From the NCBI RefSeq assembly GCF_900116205.1, contig NZ_FOZS01000002.1, positions 930,001 to 994,000 on the forward strand: a stretch of 64,000 bases of DNA, in the 5' to 3' direction. Source of the stretch: Halostagnicola kamekurae. GTDB lineage: Archaea > Halobacteriota > Halobacteria > Halobacteriales > Natrialbaceae. Made by a program: the position numbers and the translations under genes. This document shows positions 56,264 to 64,000 of this stretch, piece by piece. Under the pieces are notes generated by a model that saw only the letters and a program-made list of their open reading frames with translations, made no database searches and was not told the origin of the DNA. Each line of letters starts with the position of its first letter. The first letter of the stretch is position 1.

Positions 56264-57241
56264 TCAGGCGTGTCCGGAGACGACGACTGGTTCGTAGGGC
56301 TCCTCGAGCCACTCGATGTCGGACTCCGAAAGCGAGATATCGAGCGCTTCGACGGCCTGCTCTAAATGTTCGACGCTCGTCGTGCCGACGATCGGTGCGT
56401 CGACCCAGTCCTTGTGCAGTTCCCAGGCGAGTGCGATCTGTGCCATGCTCGCGTCCTTCTCGTCGGCCAACTCCTGCACTCGTTCGTTGATCGTCGGCCC
56501 GCCGCCGTCGCGGTAGGGGTGTTCGTACAGATGCTCCTCTGTCTCGCCGCGCGTCGTCGCGTCGACGTCCTCGTGCGGGCGCGTGAGATAGCCGCGGGCG
56601 AGCGGCGACCACGGAAGGACGCCAACGTTCTCCTTGTCACACAGCGGGAGCATCTCCCGCTCCTCCTCCCGATAGACGAGGTTGTAGTGGTTTTGCATCG
56701 TCGCGAATCGCTCGAGGCCCAGTCGGTCGCTCGCGTGTAACGCCTCGGCGAACTGGTGGGCCCACATCGAGGACGCGCCGAGGTAGCGAACCTGCCCGCG
56801 GCGGACCGCGTCGTCGAGCGTCCGCATCGTCTGCTCGATCGGCGTCTCGTCGTCCCAGCGGTGGATCTGGTAGAGGTCGATCGTGTCCATTCCGAGTCGC
56901 TCGAGCGAGGCCTCGAGTTCCTGCTCGATGGTCTTGCGCGAGAGCCCGCCGGAGTTCGGATCGTCCTCGCGCATGGGATGATAGACCTTCGTCGCGACGA
57001 CCTGCGCGTCCCGGTCGTACCCCTCGAGCGCGTCCCCGAGCACGCGTTCGGACTCGCCGTTCGAGTACATGTTCGCCGTATCGAAGAAGTTGATCCCCAG
57101 ATCGATCGCGCGCTCGATGATCTCGTGGCTCTGCTCGTCCTCCAAGACCCACTCGCGCCAGTCGCTCGAGCCGAAACTCATACAGCCCAGACAGAGTCGG
57201 CTCACTTCCGTCCCCGTCTCGCCGAGTGTCGTGTACTCCAT
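56264..57241 (-). CDS. Aldo/keto reductase
   Basis: 325 residues from MEYTTLGETGTEVSRL. TIM-barrel reductase; catalytic tetrad visible as Asp and Tyr in NFFDTANMYSNG, Lys in VATKVYH and His in YQIHRWD. SVEHLEQAVEALDI near the end is the NADPH-region. It resembles the YajO/AKR11-12 type, acting on aldehydes or methylglyoxal-like compounds. Start chosen to match the family; the frame extends 40 codons further without support. Confidence 0.9.
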   Translation of the reverse strand: MEYTTLGETGTEVSRLCLGCMSFGSSDWREWVLEDEQSHEIIERAIDLGINFFDTANMYSNGESERVLGDALEGYDRDAQVVATKVYHPMREDDPNSGGLSRKTIEQELEASLERLGMDTIDLYQIHRWDDETPIEQTMRTLDDAVRRGQVRYLGASSMWAHQFAEALHASDRLGLERFATMQNHYNLVYREEEREMLPLCDKENVGVLPWSPLARGYLTRPHEDVDATTRGETEEHLYEHPYRDGGGPTINERVQELADEKDASMAQIALAWELHKDWVDAPIVGTTSVEHLEQAVEALDISLSESDIEWLEEPYEPVVVSGHA

Positions 57242-57348
57242 GGCCTCGCATACATCGGGCGGGGAAAAAACAGTACGTGCATCGGCGATTCGGGCAGACC
57301 GATCATACGTCACCTGACAAAATTTTTTAGTTTCTCGCCCTCCTACTC

Positions 57349-57444
57349 GTGACCGTGACACGGGAACAAAACGACCGAGATACGGATCGTGACGACGACA
57401 GTGAAATCGTCTCGCGAATCAAGGGCGTCCTCGATCGCGACTGA
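57349..57444 (+). CDS. 31-residue acidic microprotein, tentative
   Basis: A GTG-started frame (or the GTG two codons on) encodes (M)TVTREQNDRDTDRDDDSE and then IVSRIKGVLDRD before a TGA. A TATA-like AATTTTTTAG lies about 20-30 bases upstream, fitting a leaderless start. It is too short to be sure. Around it, 57242-57348 and 57445-57672 hold no other supported gene. Confidence 0.35.
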   Translation: MTVTREQNDRDTDRDDDSEIVSRIKGVLDRD

Positions 57445-57672
57445 CGCCCTGAATCGGTCGTTTACTCACCAGTTGTTCTCCGAGTGACCGTCCCCGGTAG
57501 CTGCCGTCTGACTTCCTACGGAGTGGCCGAACGCAGCGAACACCGACCCAGCGCGCGGACACTGGGTCAGCCATCGGAGTAGAATAGGTCGGCGGCACGA
57601 TTTGACAACGGAATCCATTTTCACGATCGCTATCACGGAAAGCCAACGTTCCTCCCCGTCCTACGGGACGGT

Positions 57673-58182
57673 ATGACGCAACTCCGAACCGTCGCCACGC
57701 CGGACGGTCTCCGCCTCGAGGCCTCCCACGTTCTCGAGGCCGATCCCGACGCCGCCTGGGACCTTCTCGTGGACACGCACCGATGGCCCGAATGGTCGCC
57801 GATAGTGACCGACATCGAGGCGAGCCACCGCCGGATCGAGGAGGGGACGACAGGTCGGGTTCGCGTGCGGCCGGGAGTCTGGCTCCCGTTTACGATCACC
57901 AGTTGTGACCCCGCCGAGCGACGGTGGGCGTGGAACGTTGCCCGCCTCCCGGCGGCGGCACACCGCGTCGACGCCCTCGAGTCAAACCGGTGTCGAATCG
58001 CCTTCGAACTGCGTGCGCTCGAGAGCGTCAACGCGCCGGTGTGTCTGCGCGCGCTCGAGCGGATCGACGACCGCCTCTCGAGCGAGACCGTCGTCGACTC
58101 GAGCGACGACGCGTCGTCGGCAGAATCGGACGAGTCGGCGGAGTCAAACGGGTCGGACGAGTCGCCGACTACGGACGAGTAA
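57673..58182 (+). CDS. SRPBCC-like ligand-binding protein
   Basis: 169 residues. ASHVLEADPDAAWDLLVDTH followed by WPEWSPIVTDIEASH is the polyketide-cyclase/START-like opening; RRWAWNVARLP is a later strand. It ends in an acidic Ser/Asp/Glu-rich tail (DDASSAESDESAESNG). Ligand unknown. An alternative is a second small lipid-binding type; it is distinct from the SRPBCC gene at 1505-1993. Confidence 0.75.
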   Translation: MTQLRTVATPDGLRLEASHVLEADPDAAWDLLVDTHRWPEWSPIVTDIEASHRRIEEGTTGRVRVRPGVWLPFTITSCDPAERRWAWNVARLPAAAHRVDALESNRCRIAFELRALESVNAPVCLRALERIDDRLSSETVVDSSDDASSAESDESAESNGSDESPTTDE

Positions 58183-58274
58183 GGCTGTGCGGTCGCAGTA
58201 AAAGACGATTGGCGCTTCGGTGAGCGCAACCTAACGTGTGCGCTCGAGCGAACGCGATCAGGGCAGCGGTTCGA

Positions 58275-58886
58275 TCAGGGCGGGCGCTCGAGTCCGAACC
58301 GATCCTGGGTCGTCGCGTACATGCTCCCGGCGAGACGGCCGACCGCGTCGACGTTCGCGACGTCGATCTTTCCGTCCTCGCCGAGCAGGTCCGGATCGAG
58401 GTGGACGTGCTCGACTTCTCCGAGCACGAGCACCGACCCGCCGACGTCGATGGTCTCGTGGAGCGTACACTCGAAGGCGGCCTTCGCCGCGGCGACCCGC
58501 GGCGGCTCGACGGTCGTCGATTCCGCGCGATCCAGACCGACGCGGTCGAACTCGCTCTCGTCGGCGGGGAGCGTCGCGGCCGTCTCGTTCATCCGCTCGA
58601 CGACGTCCTCGGTGACGAGGTTGAAGACGAACTCGCCGGTCTCGCTCGCGTTCGTCGGCGAGTCCTTCTCATCGTCGACCGGTGCGAACAGGACGATCGG
58701 CGGGTCGACGGAGGCGACGGTCGAGAAGCTGTAGGGGGCGAGGTTGTCGACGCCGTCGCCGTCTGTCGTCGAGATCCACGCGATAGGACGGGGAATCACG
58801 ACGCTCGAGAGGATCCGGTAGATCGATCCCTCGACCTCGCTGACGTCGATCTCGACGGACTCGGATTCGGGCGGTTCGTCGGACAT
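58275..58886 (-). CDS. Flavin reductase-like FMN-binding protein
   Basis: 203 residues from MSDEPPESESVEIDV. VIPRPIAWISTTDGDGVDNL and APYSFSTVASVDPPIVLFAP are the FMN-binding split-barrel motifs of the flavin reductase/DIM6 class. It may supply reduced FMN or act on a small substrate. It lies 26 bases downstream of the VOC gene, so the two form an operon, divergent from the HxlR regulator. Confidence 0.88.
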   Translation of the reverse strand: MSDEPPESESVEIDVSEVEGSIYRILSSVVIPRPIAWISTTDGDGVDNLAPYSFSTVASVDPPIVLFAPVDDEKDSPTNASETGEFVFNLVTEDVVERMNETAATLPADESEFDRVGLDRAESTTVEPPRVAAAKAAFECTLHETIDVGGSVLVLGEVEHVHLDPDLLGEDGKIDVANVDAVGRLAGSMYATTQDRFGLERPP

Positions 58887-58912
58887 AGGTCGTGTTCTGT
58901 CCTCGCTCACCG

Positions 58913-59383
58913 TTAGTGTTCCTGTGGATCGACGAACTCGGTTCCCGGTTCGTCCTCGTCGACGGCGAATCCCGGCCCGCCCGTCGCGAGTTCGAACACG
59001 AGTCCGTCCGGATCGCTGAAGTAGATACTCTTGAAGTACGTTCGATCCCGAACCTGCGAGACGCGCACGCCGTGGTCTTTCAGGTGCTCGCGCCACTCGA
59101 GGAGCGTCTCCTCGTCCTCGACGCCCATCGCGAAGTGGTGGCTCGCGCCGGGGCCCGGTTGTCCCCTCGAGTTCGGGTACTCGAAGTAGGTCACGTTCGT
59201 CCCCGGTTCTCCTTCGGGCGTCGACGAGAAGTAGTAGTGAAGCGTTCCCGGATCGTCGTAGTTCTCGGTCATCTTGACCGTGTGAAAGCCGAGAACGTCC
59301 TCGTAGAACGCCTTCGTTTCGTCCATGTCTGTGCAGATGTTCGTCACGTGGTGCAACCCGGTCGTTGGCGGTGTTTCGGTCAT
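58913..59383 (-). CDS. VOC family (glyoxalase/ring-cleaving dioxygenase-like) protein
   Basis: 156 residues. GLHHVTNICTDMDET opens the first VOC half, SHHFAMGVEDEE the second, and DGLVFELATGGPG gives the metal-binding Glu; two His and one Glu are placed as in extradiol dioxygenases of the DUF-type often annotated ring-cleaving dioxygenase. Length is that of a single two-fold unit. It is first in an operon with the flavin reductase. Confidence 0.88.
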   Translation of the reverse strand: MTETPPTTGLHHVTNICTDMDETKAFYEDVLGFHTVKMTENYDDPGTLHYYFSSTPEGEPGTNVTYFEYPNSRGQPGPGASHHFAMGVEDEETLLEWREHLKDHGVRVSQVRDRTYFKSIYFSDPDGLVFELATGGPGFAVDEDEPGTEFVDPQEH

Positions 59384-59492
59384 TGTGTCTCTCAGTTGTA
59401 TCGGGTGGCCGCTGTCTCCTTTTGGACAACCTCCGAACGCCGAAGAGTCGCCCGCCGCTCGAATGCCGAGGGGTCGGCCACCGGACGATGAA

Positions 59493-59525
59493 CTAACCTC
59501 GTGTTAGCTGGTTCGTTTCCGAACC
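59493..59525. promoter_or_regulatory. Two dyads before the HxlR gene
   Basis: CTAAC-N5-GTTAG spans 59493-59507 and the perfect GGTTCG-N4-CGAACC spans 59510-59525, directly upstream of a TATA-like CTATACC. They lie between the divergent VOC gene and hxlR-like gene and are natural candidates for operator sites of the HxlR protein. Confidence 0.45.
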
Positions 59526-59566
59526 TCTATACCCTTTCGCGACGTACGGGTTATCAGGTAAACACG

Positions 59567-59929
59567 ATGTCACCAGCGCAAACGCAGCAGTCGGTCGAGG
59601 AGGTAAACGCCGACGCGTGTCCGGTCATCCAGTCGCTCGAGCAGATCGGCTCCCAGTGGCGACTCGCCGTCTTGCACGACTTACTCGAGGGAGAACGCCG
59701 GTTCAACGAACTCAAGCGCTCGACGGGCGCGAACGCTCGAACTCTCTCGCGGGTCCTCGACGACCTCGGCGAGAACGGGTTCGTCGACCGACGCATCGAG
59801 GAGGACGCGCCGATCGCGACCTACTACAGCCTCACCGAGAAGGGCGAATCGCTCGAGCCGGTCTTCGAGGAGATCGACTGCTGGGCGAGTTCGTGGCTCG
59901 AGCAGGGCGACGACATCACGGCGGACTAA
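59567..59929 (+). CDS. HxlR family winged-helix regulator
   Basis: 120 residues from MSPAQTQQSVEEV. A conserved Cys (NADACPVIQSLEQIGSQW) is followed by a winged helix with RRFNELKRSTGANARTLSRV and a wing ending ATYYSLTEKG. Cys-containing HxlR proteins of bacteria sense quinones and disulfide stress. The regulator divergently faces the VOC and flavin reductase operon, which suggests it controls it. Start chosen for the family N-terminus; the frame extends 22 codons upstream through the promoter. Confidence 0.9.
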   Translation: MSPAQTQQSVEEVNADACPVIQSLEQIGSQWRLAVLHDLLEGERRFNELKRSTGANARTLSRVLDDLGENGFVDRRIEEDAPIATYYSLTEKGESLEPVFEEIDCWASSWLEQGDDITAD

Positions 59930-60131
59930 CATCTCCGTTCGGAACCGCGCCGGTGGCTGGTTCTCGGACCGGTGAAATGTGACCGCTCCTCGGGTCCGTT
60001 CGGTTTTGCCACTCCTCGAGTCTGAGAACTCTGCTCGGTTCTCGAGTTTGGAGATCCGATCGATCGCCGAGTGAAATCGGGGTCGTCCTGCAGCGAAAAA
60101 GCGAGGTGGTCGTCGAGCGTTCCCTCTGACG

Positions 60132-60569
60132 TCACGCTCTCGTTCTCGCCCGCTCGGGCATATCGGCGCTGTTGTTCGCGTACGCGGTATACCCCGCGAG
60201 GATCGCGACGACGAGCCCGGAGAGAGCCGTCCCGGTCGCGAGTTGGCCGCTTCCCATCTCGACGAGCGCCGGCGAGACGAGCGCCCACAGCCCGAGGAGG
60301 ACCGTCAGCGACGCGACACCGACGCTGGCCAGCCGATCGCGAGACATGCGGACGAAGTTGTACCCCGCGAGCAGGAAGATGGCCGTGCCGACGAGGGTGT
60401 CGTTCCAGACCGCCGCGTTCGTCGCCTCGAAGAGAAACGGCGACGCGACGAGATAGAGTCCGACGAGTGCGGCGAGTGCGCTCACCCACTGCATCATATC
60501 CGTATTGAGTGTGTTCTGTCCGTGCTCATCGCCTCGAGTCGAGTCGCTGTCCGTTGGTGTAGTGCTCAT
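60132..60569 (-). CDS. SPW-repeat membrane protein
   Basis: 145 residues with four membrane segments and two repeats having SPFLF-type and WNDTLVGTAIFLLAGYN-type motifs, the hallmark of SPW proteins of unknown function. The first 27 residues are polar. The second ATG-rich cluster (MMQW) shows an alternative later start, but the first Met matches the frame. Confidence 0.8.
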   Translation of the reverse strand: MSTTPTDSDSTRGDEHGQNTLNTDMMQWVSALAALVGLYLVASPFLFEATNAAVWNDTLVGTAIFLLAGYNFVRMSRDRLASVGVASLTVLLGLWALVSPALVEMGSGQLATGTALSGLVVAILAGYTAYANNSADMPERARTRA

Positions 60570-60645
60570 CGTACCACGCGTTCGGAGCTACCCGCTATCC
60601 GGCTAAAACGGCAGTGCCTGCGTCTGTCGGGTGGGCGGAATCGGC

Positions 60646-61092
60646 CTAGTCCTCGACCTCGAGTTCGACTTGCTGTAACGATCGGTTCAGGTGACAGACG
60701 TCGTGTGGCGGGTCGCCGACGATTTCGCGAATGCGATACTCCCCGTCGAGGTCGACGCCGTCGGGTTCGCAGTACTCGTGGCTCGGACACTCGACGTACG
60801 GGCACGATCCCGGGAGGCTGTTCGTGCTACCCGCGTACGCGCCTTTCTTCCTGACGTTCGCCGTGACGGAGACCGGTTCGACCTCGACGGCTCGGACGCC
60901 GCCGTCGTGGACGCCACACTCGAGGGTCTGGGCGTTTTCGCGGATCGACGTGACGCGGTATTTGGTTTCCTCGGAGAGATTGAGACACTGGCTCCGGTAC
61001 GGGCAGCCCTCGCAGGCGTCGGCCTCGCCGTGGTAGACGAATTCGGTTCCCGGTTCGGCGAGCCGGGTCCCGAGGAGGGTGACGGTCGACAT
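60646..61092 (-). CDS. UPF0179 family protein
   Basis: 148 residues from MSTVTLLGTRLAEPG. Two Cys clusters, DACEGCPYRSQC and SCPYVECPSHEYC, suggest an iron-sulfur or zinc site. The family is archaeal and of unknown function. Another ATG 12 codons upstream exists. It precedes the DUF5820-like gene in the same direction. Confidence 0.85.
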   Translation of the reverse strand: MSTVTLLGTRLAEPGTEFVYHGEADACEGCPYRSQCLNLSEETKYRVTSIRENAQTLECGVHDGGVRAVEVEPVSVTANVRKKGAYAGSTNSLPGSCPYVECPSHEYCEPDGVDLDGEYRIREIVGDPPHDVCHLNRSLQQVELEVED

Positions 61093-61171
61093 ATCGGGCG
61101 CTAGTCGCCACTCGCGGTTAAGCCTCACGTCCCGTACCGACGCCTCGAGACGCGGCTACTCGATCGCTCGA

Positions 61172-61576
61172 TCACTCCTCGAGTTCGTCCGATCCGGTGA
61201 GCTCGTCGAGTCGCTCGAAGTACGCCTCCCGCGGGACCTGATAGAGGTCGCGGTAGTCGATCTCCCCGCGATCGAACTGCACGGCGAGTTCGACGAGACG
61301 CTCGAGCGCGGTCGAGCGCGTCGGGAACCGATTGGTCTCGCGCAGGTGGACCTCGGGCTCGAGATACAGCGTGACGTGCCAGTCGTCGTCCGCGGTCCCC
61401 GGATTCGATCCCGGCCGCCGAGTCCGCTTGCCGTGGGTGAGATAGAGCGTCGGCAGACACGCTGCCGGAAAGGCGTCGCCGTTGAAGACGTCCGGTCGGT
61501 ACGCGAGGACGACCCGACCGTCCTCGCTCTCGTTCCAGACGGTCCAGCTATCGGGGATGGCCGCCAGATCTACCAT
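61172..61576 (-). CDS. Conserved haloarchaeal protein, possibly DUF5820
   Basis: 134 residues: IPDSWTVWNESEDGRVVLAY, then PTLYLTHGKRTRRPGSNPGT and DDDWHVTLYLEPEVHLRETN. I recall similar short haloarchaeal proteins under the DUF5820 label, but cannot confirm. Mixed alpha/beta, no membrane segment or catalytic motif. It ends just before the intergenic region upstream of prkA. Confidence 0.6.
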   Translation of the reverse strand: MVDLAAIPDSWTVWNESEDGRVVLAYRPDVFNGDAFPAACLPTLYLTHGKRTRRPGSNPGTADDDWHVTLYLEPEVHLRETNRFPTRSTALERLVELAVQFDRGEIDYRDLYQVPREAYFERLDELTGSDELEE

Positions 61577-62222
61577 TACGGAAAGGACGAACGGCGAACG
61601 TAAAGTATCGTCGTCAATCGGCTGGTGCGGCGCTACGAGTTCGCCCTCGGGTTCCGTCGAATCCGCGCGTTAGCGACTGCGTGTCCTCGCAGGCCGTCCG
61701 TTTATACGCTCGATTCCCTAACATACGGTGTGCCGCCAATTGACAATCAGCGATTCTGTCAATATTGGCCTCAAAGCCGCTCCTCATAAATACTCTTTGG
61801 GGCCAAGCTTAAGGTGCTGTATTACTACATATTAAATACTTCCGGTATCCGATGGCCGGATCGTGCCTGCTCGCAGGGTCAGCCGTCCCGCGTGGACCCC
61901 ACAGGTGCTGTCGTCACGCGACGAGGTGTCGATCACTGTGCGCTCGCGCGGTGACGATCAACTATGACACCACAACCGACGCCGCCCGCAGACGCCCGCT
62001 CCCAGCGGACTGGTCCCTCGAGGAGCCCCGACCGTCTCTCGGTTCGAGCCCCGTCGGCGTCCGTCGGCGGAGACAACGAGGGCCACACCGTTCGACGACC
62101 GGCAGTACCGGGACCGGTCGGCGATCGGTCGATCGTTCCCGCTCGCACCGAGTCCGGTCGGGCTCGCGTCGAGGACGATCACGCACGACGAACGGAGAGA
62201 CATCCCGGACAACTGCTATACC
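61577..62222. other. Long intergenic region before prkA
   Basis: About 650 bases. Between 61690 and 61860 it is AT-rich with several TATA-like boxes (TTTATAC, ATAAATAC, ATTAAATAC at 61836-61844) and a dyad at 61735-61769. From about 61850 to 62222 it is GC-rich with overlapping open frames on both strands, of which none has protein-like features. It may be a long leader of prkA. Nothing firm is seen in the second half. Confidence 0.5.
61735..61769. promoter_or_regulatory. Imperfect hairpin before prkA
   Basis: GCCAATTGACA (61735-61745) pairs with TGTCAATATTGGC (61757-61769) with a two-base bulge and an 11-base loop; the inner seven bases (ATTGACA/TGTCAAT) are perfect. It could be an operator or an RNA hairpin. 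The unit lies about 60-100 bases upstream of the AT-rich box at 61836-61844. Confidence 0.4.
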
Positions 62223-64000
62223 ATGACTGGTGACACCGAGACACTCGAGACGCTCAGTACCGATTACAAGGAGTCGATGCCCGAAGACCTCCGCGAGACC
62301 AAGTCGTTCGACTGGTATCTCGAAGAGGCCTACCGGGACCCGAAGATCACCCGCAACGCCCACCAGCGGGTCGCGGACATGTTCGACTACTACGGAACGA
62401 CCTACGACGAGACCGAGGGGGTCGTCGAGTACCACCTCGCCAGCGAGGACCCGCTCGGCGACGGCGAGAACACCTTCTACGGGAAGGTGATCCACCAATC
62501 GATCCACGAGTTCGTCAACAAGGTCAAATCCGGCGCTCGTCGACTCGGCCCCGAACGCAGGATCAAACTCCTGCTCGGTCCCGTCGGCTCCGGGAAGTCT
62601 CACTTCGACAAACAGGTCAGGGCGTACTTCGAGGACTACACCCTCCAGGAAGAGGGGCGAATGTACACCTTCCGGTGGACGAACCTCTGTGACGTCATCA
62701 AGGATCAGGACCCGACCGACGACGTGGTCCGTTCGCCGATGAACCAGGATCCGCTCGTCTTGTTGCCCCTCGAACAGCGGCTCTCGGTGATCGAGGATCT
62801 GAACGAGCGACTCGACGCGCCGTACACGATTCAAAACGAGCAGAGCCTGGATCCGGAAAGCGAGTTCTACATGGACAAGCTGCTCGCGTACTACGAGGAC
62901 GACTTGCAGGCCGTCCTCGAGAACCACGTCGAGATCGTTCGGCTGATCGCAGACGAGAACAAGCGCCAGAGCCTCGAGACGTTCGAACCCAAGGACAAGA
63001 AAAACCAGGACGAAACCGAACTGACGGGCGACGTCAACTACTCGAAGATCGCCGTCTACGGCGAGAGCGACCCGCGCGCGTTCGATTACTCGGGCGCGTT
63101 CTGTAACGCGAACAGGGGAATATTCAGCGGGGAAGAGCTCCTGAAGCTCCAGCGGGAGTTCCTCTATGACTTCCTGCACGCGACCCAGGAGATGACGATC
63201 AAACCGAAGAACAACCCGCGGATCGACATCGACCAGGTCATCGTCGGGCGGACGAACATGCCCGAGTACAAGGACAAGAAAGGCGACGAGAAGATGGAGG
63301 CGTTCAACGACCGCACCAAGCGGATCGACTTCCCCTACGTCCTCTCCTACGAGCAGGAGTCACACATCTACGACAAGATGTTGAACAACGCCGACGTGCC
63401 CGACATCAACGTCGAGCCCCACACCCTCGAGATGGCGGGGCTGTTCGGCGTCCTCACGCGGATCGAAGAGCCCGACACCGAGACGGTCGACCTGCTCTCG
63501 AAGGCCAAAGCCTACAACGGCGAGATCGACGAGAGCGACGACATCGACGTGAAAAAGCTCCGCGAGGAGGCCGCAGCAAAGGCCGAGGTCGGCGAGGGGA
63601 TGGTCGGCATCTCGCCGCGCTTTATCGGCGACGAGATCGCCGAGGCGATCATGGACTCGAAACACCGTTCTCGAGGCTTCCTCTCGCCGCTTACGGTCTT
63701 TAACTTCTTCGAGGAGAATCTCGAGCACCACGGCTCGATCCCCGAGGAGAACTTCGAGAAGTACTACCGCTACCTCGAGACGGTTCGCGAGGAGTACCGC
63801 GAGCGGGCCATCGAGGACGTGCGCCACGCGCTGGCCTACGACATCGACGAGATCCAGCGCCAGGGCGAGAAGTACATGGACCACGTGATGGCCTACATCG
63901 ATGACGACACGATCGAGGATTCGCTGACCGGCCGCGAGCAGGAACCCGACGAGACGTTCCTGCGCTCGGTCGAGGAGAAACTCGACGTGCCCGAAGACCG
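62223..64000 (+). CDS. prkA: PrkA-type serine protein kinase/AAA+ protein, N-terminal part
   Basis: The frame opens at MTGDTETLETL and runs off the right edge with 592 residues visible and no stop. Walker A GPVGSGKSHFDKQ lies near residue 120, and the region AVYGESDPRAFDYSGAFCNA and IVGRTNMPEYKDK match PrkA proteins. Haloarchaea usually have PrkA genes in pairs with YeaH-like and SpoVR-like genes; those would lie to the right. Its leader is unusually long. Confidence 0.92.
   Translation, partial: MTGDTETLETLSTDYKESMPEDLRETKSFDWYLEEAYRDPKITRNAHQRVADMFDYYGTTYDETEGVVEYHLASEDPLGDGENTFYGKVIHQSIHEFVNKVKSGARRLGPERRIKLLLGPVGSGKSHFDKQVRAYFEDYTLQEEGRMYTFRWTNLCDVIKDQDPTDDVVRSPMNQDPLVLLPLEQRLSVIEDLNERLDAPYTIQNEQSLDPESEFYMDKLLAYYEDDLQAVLENHVEIVRLIADENKRQSLETFEPKDKKNQDETELTGDVNYSKIAVYGESDPRAFDYSGAFCNANRGIFSGEELLKLQREFLYDFLHATQEMTIKPKNNPRIDIDQVIVGRTNMPEYKDKKGDEKMEAFNDRTKRIDFPYVLSYEQESHIYDKMLNNADVPDINVEPHTLEMAGLFGVLTRIEEPDTETVDLLSKAKAYNGEIDESDDIDVKKLREEAAAKAEVGEGMVGISPRFIGDEIAEAIMDSKHRSRGFLSPLTVFNFFEENLEHHGSIPEENFEKYYRYLETVREEYRERAIEDVRHALAYDIDEIQRQGEKYMDHVMAYIDDDTIEDSLTGREQEPDETFLRSVEEKLDVPED

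Noticed and set aside
61964-62233. 89-residue ORF overlapping the prkA start
   Set aside because: It is Arg-rich and not acidic, has no recognisable motif, and competing frames of the same length exist on both strands.
1-64000. tRNA, rRNA or intact insertion sequence
   Set aside because: No cloverleaf-like T-arm motifs, rRNA segments or transposase genes with terminal inverted repeats were recognised by eye; a covariance-model scan would be decisive.

Overview
The window is a gene-dense, GC-rich stretch of a haloarchaeal chromosome (class Halobacteria). The evidence is a PAN ATPase, a proteasome beta subunit with a long propeptide, a two-subunit ferredoxin oxidoreductase, Mre11-Rad50, the GuaA glutaminase as a separate subunit, very acidic proteins, Tat and lipobox signals, and TATA boxes about 25-30 bases before start codons. 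The gene content fits Natrialbales-type genomes, but that narrower placement is a guess. No rRNA, tRNA, CRISPR array or intact insertion sequence was recognised.

Layout. 1-4.3 kb: end of queC, a NosL-like lipoprotein, a SRPBCC protein, an Lrp/AsnC regulator, a membrane protein and a LolA-like lipoprotein. 4.4-13 kb: korA-korB, aroC, an ABC-2 exporter and aroA, all on the minus strand. 13-18.3 kb: a frameshifted second LolA-like lipoprotein, an M24 peptidase, guaA glutaminase, two tiny membrane proteins and PAN. 18.4-23 kb: a small winged-helix regulator and mre11-rad50. 23-32.6 kb: acyl-CoA dehydrogenase, a cupin, NikR, a PH-domain membrane protein pair, a creatininase-family hydrolase, a methyltransferase, a dCTP deaminase-like protein, a stress protein and an orphan PD-(D/E)XK-like protein. 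32.7-36.5 kb: a biotin-dependent acyl-CoA carboxylase (pccB-pccX-pccA). 36.6-43.6 kb: a broken sodium symporter, two oxidoreductases, cspA, psmB and several small conserved proteins. 43.6-55.7 kb: a nitrogen block of tenA, the urea importer urtABCDE, and the divergent urease operon ureBCAGDEF. 55.7-64 kb: an aldo/keto reductase, a flavin reductase and VOC protein with a divergent HxlR regulator, small conserved proteins, and the start of a PrkA kinase.

The clearest functional unit is urea use. UrtABCDE would import urea, UreABC would split it to ammonia and CO2, and UreD, E, F and G would load nickel. NikR, a nickel sensor, lies about 19 kb away from the importer. An unannotated 39-codon reading frame sits between ureC and ureA.

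Two genes are broken in instructive ways. The sodium symporter carries a 49-base duplication whose junction looks like a fold-back template switch, and the second LolA-like lipoprotein is out of frame at a run of 11 G. The window also holds two arrays of short imperfect tandem repeats, several dyads at promoters, and an orphan nuclease-like gene. I found no convincing new multi-gene system. The best novel leads are the orphan nuclease-like protein, the urease small ORF and the two switchable-looking lesions.
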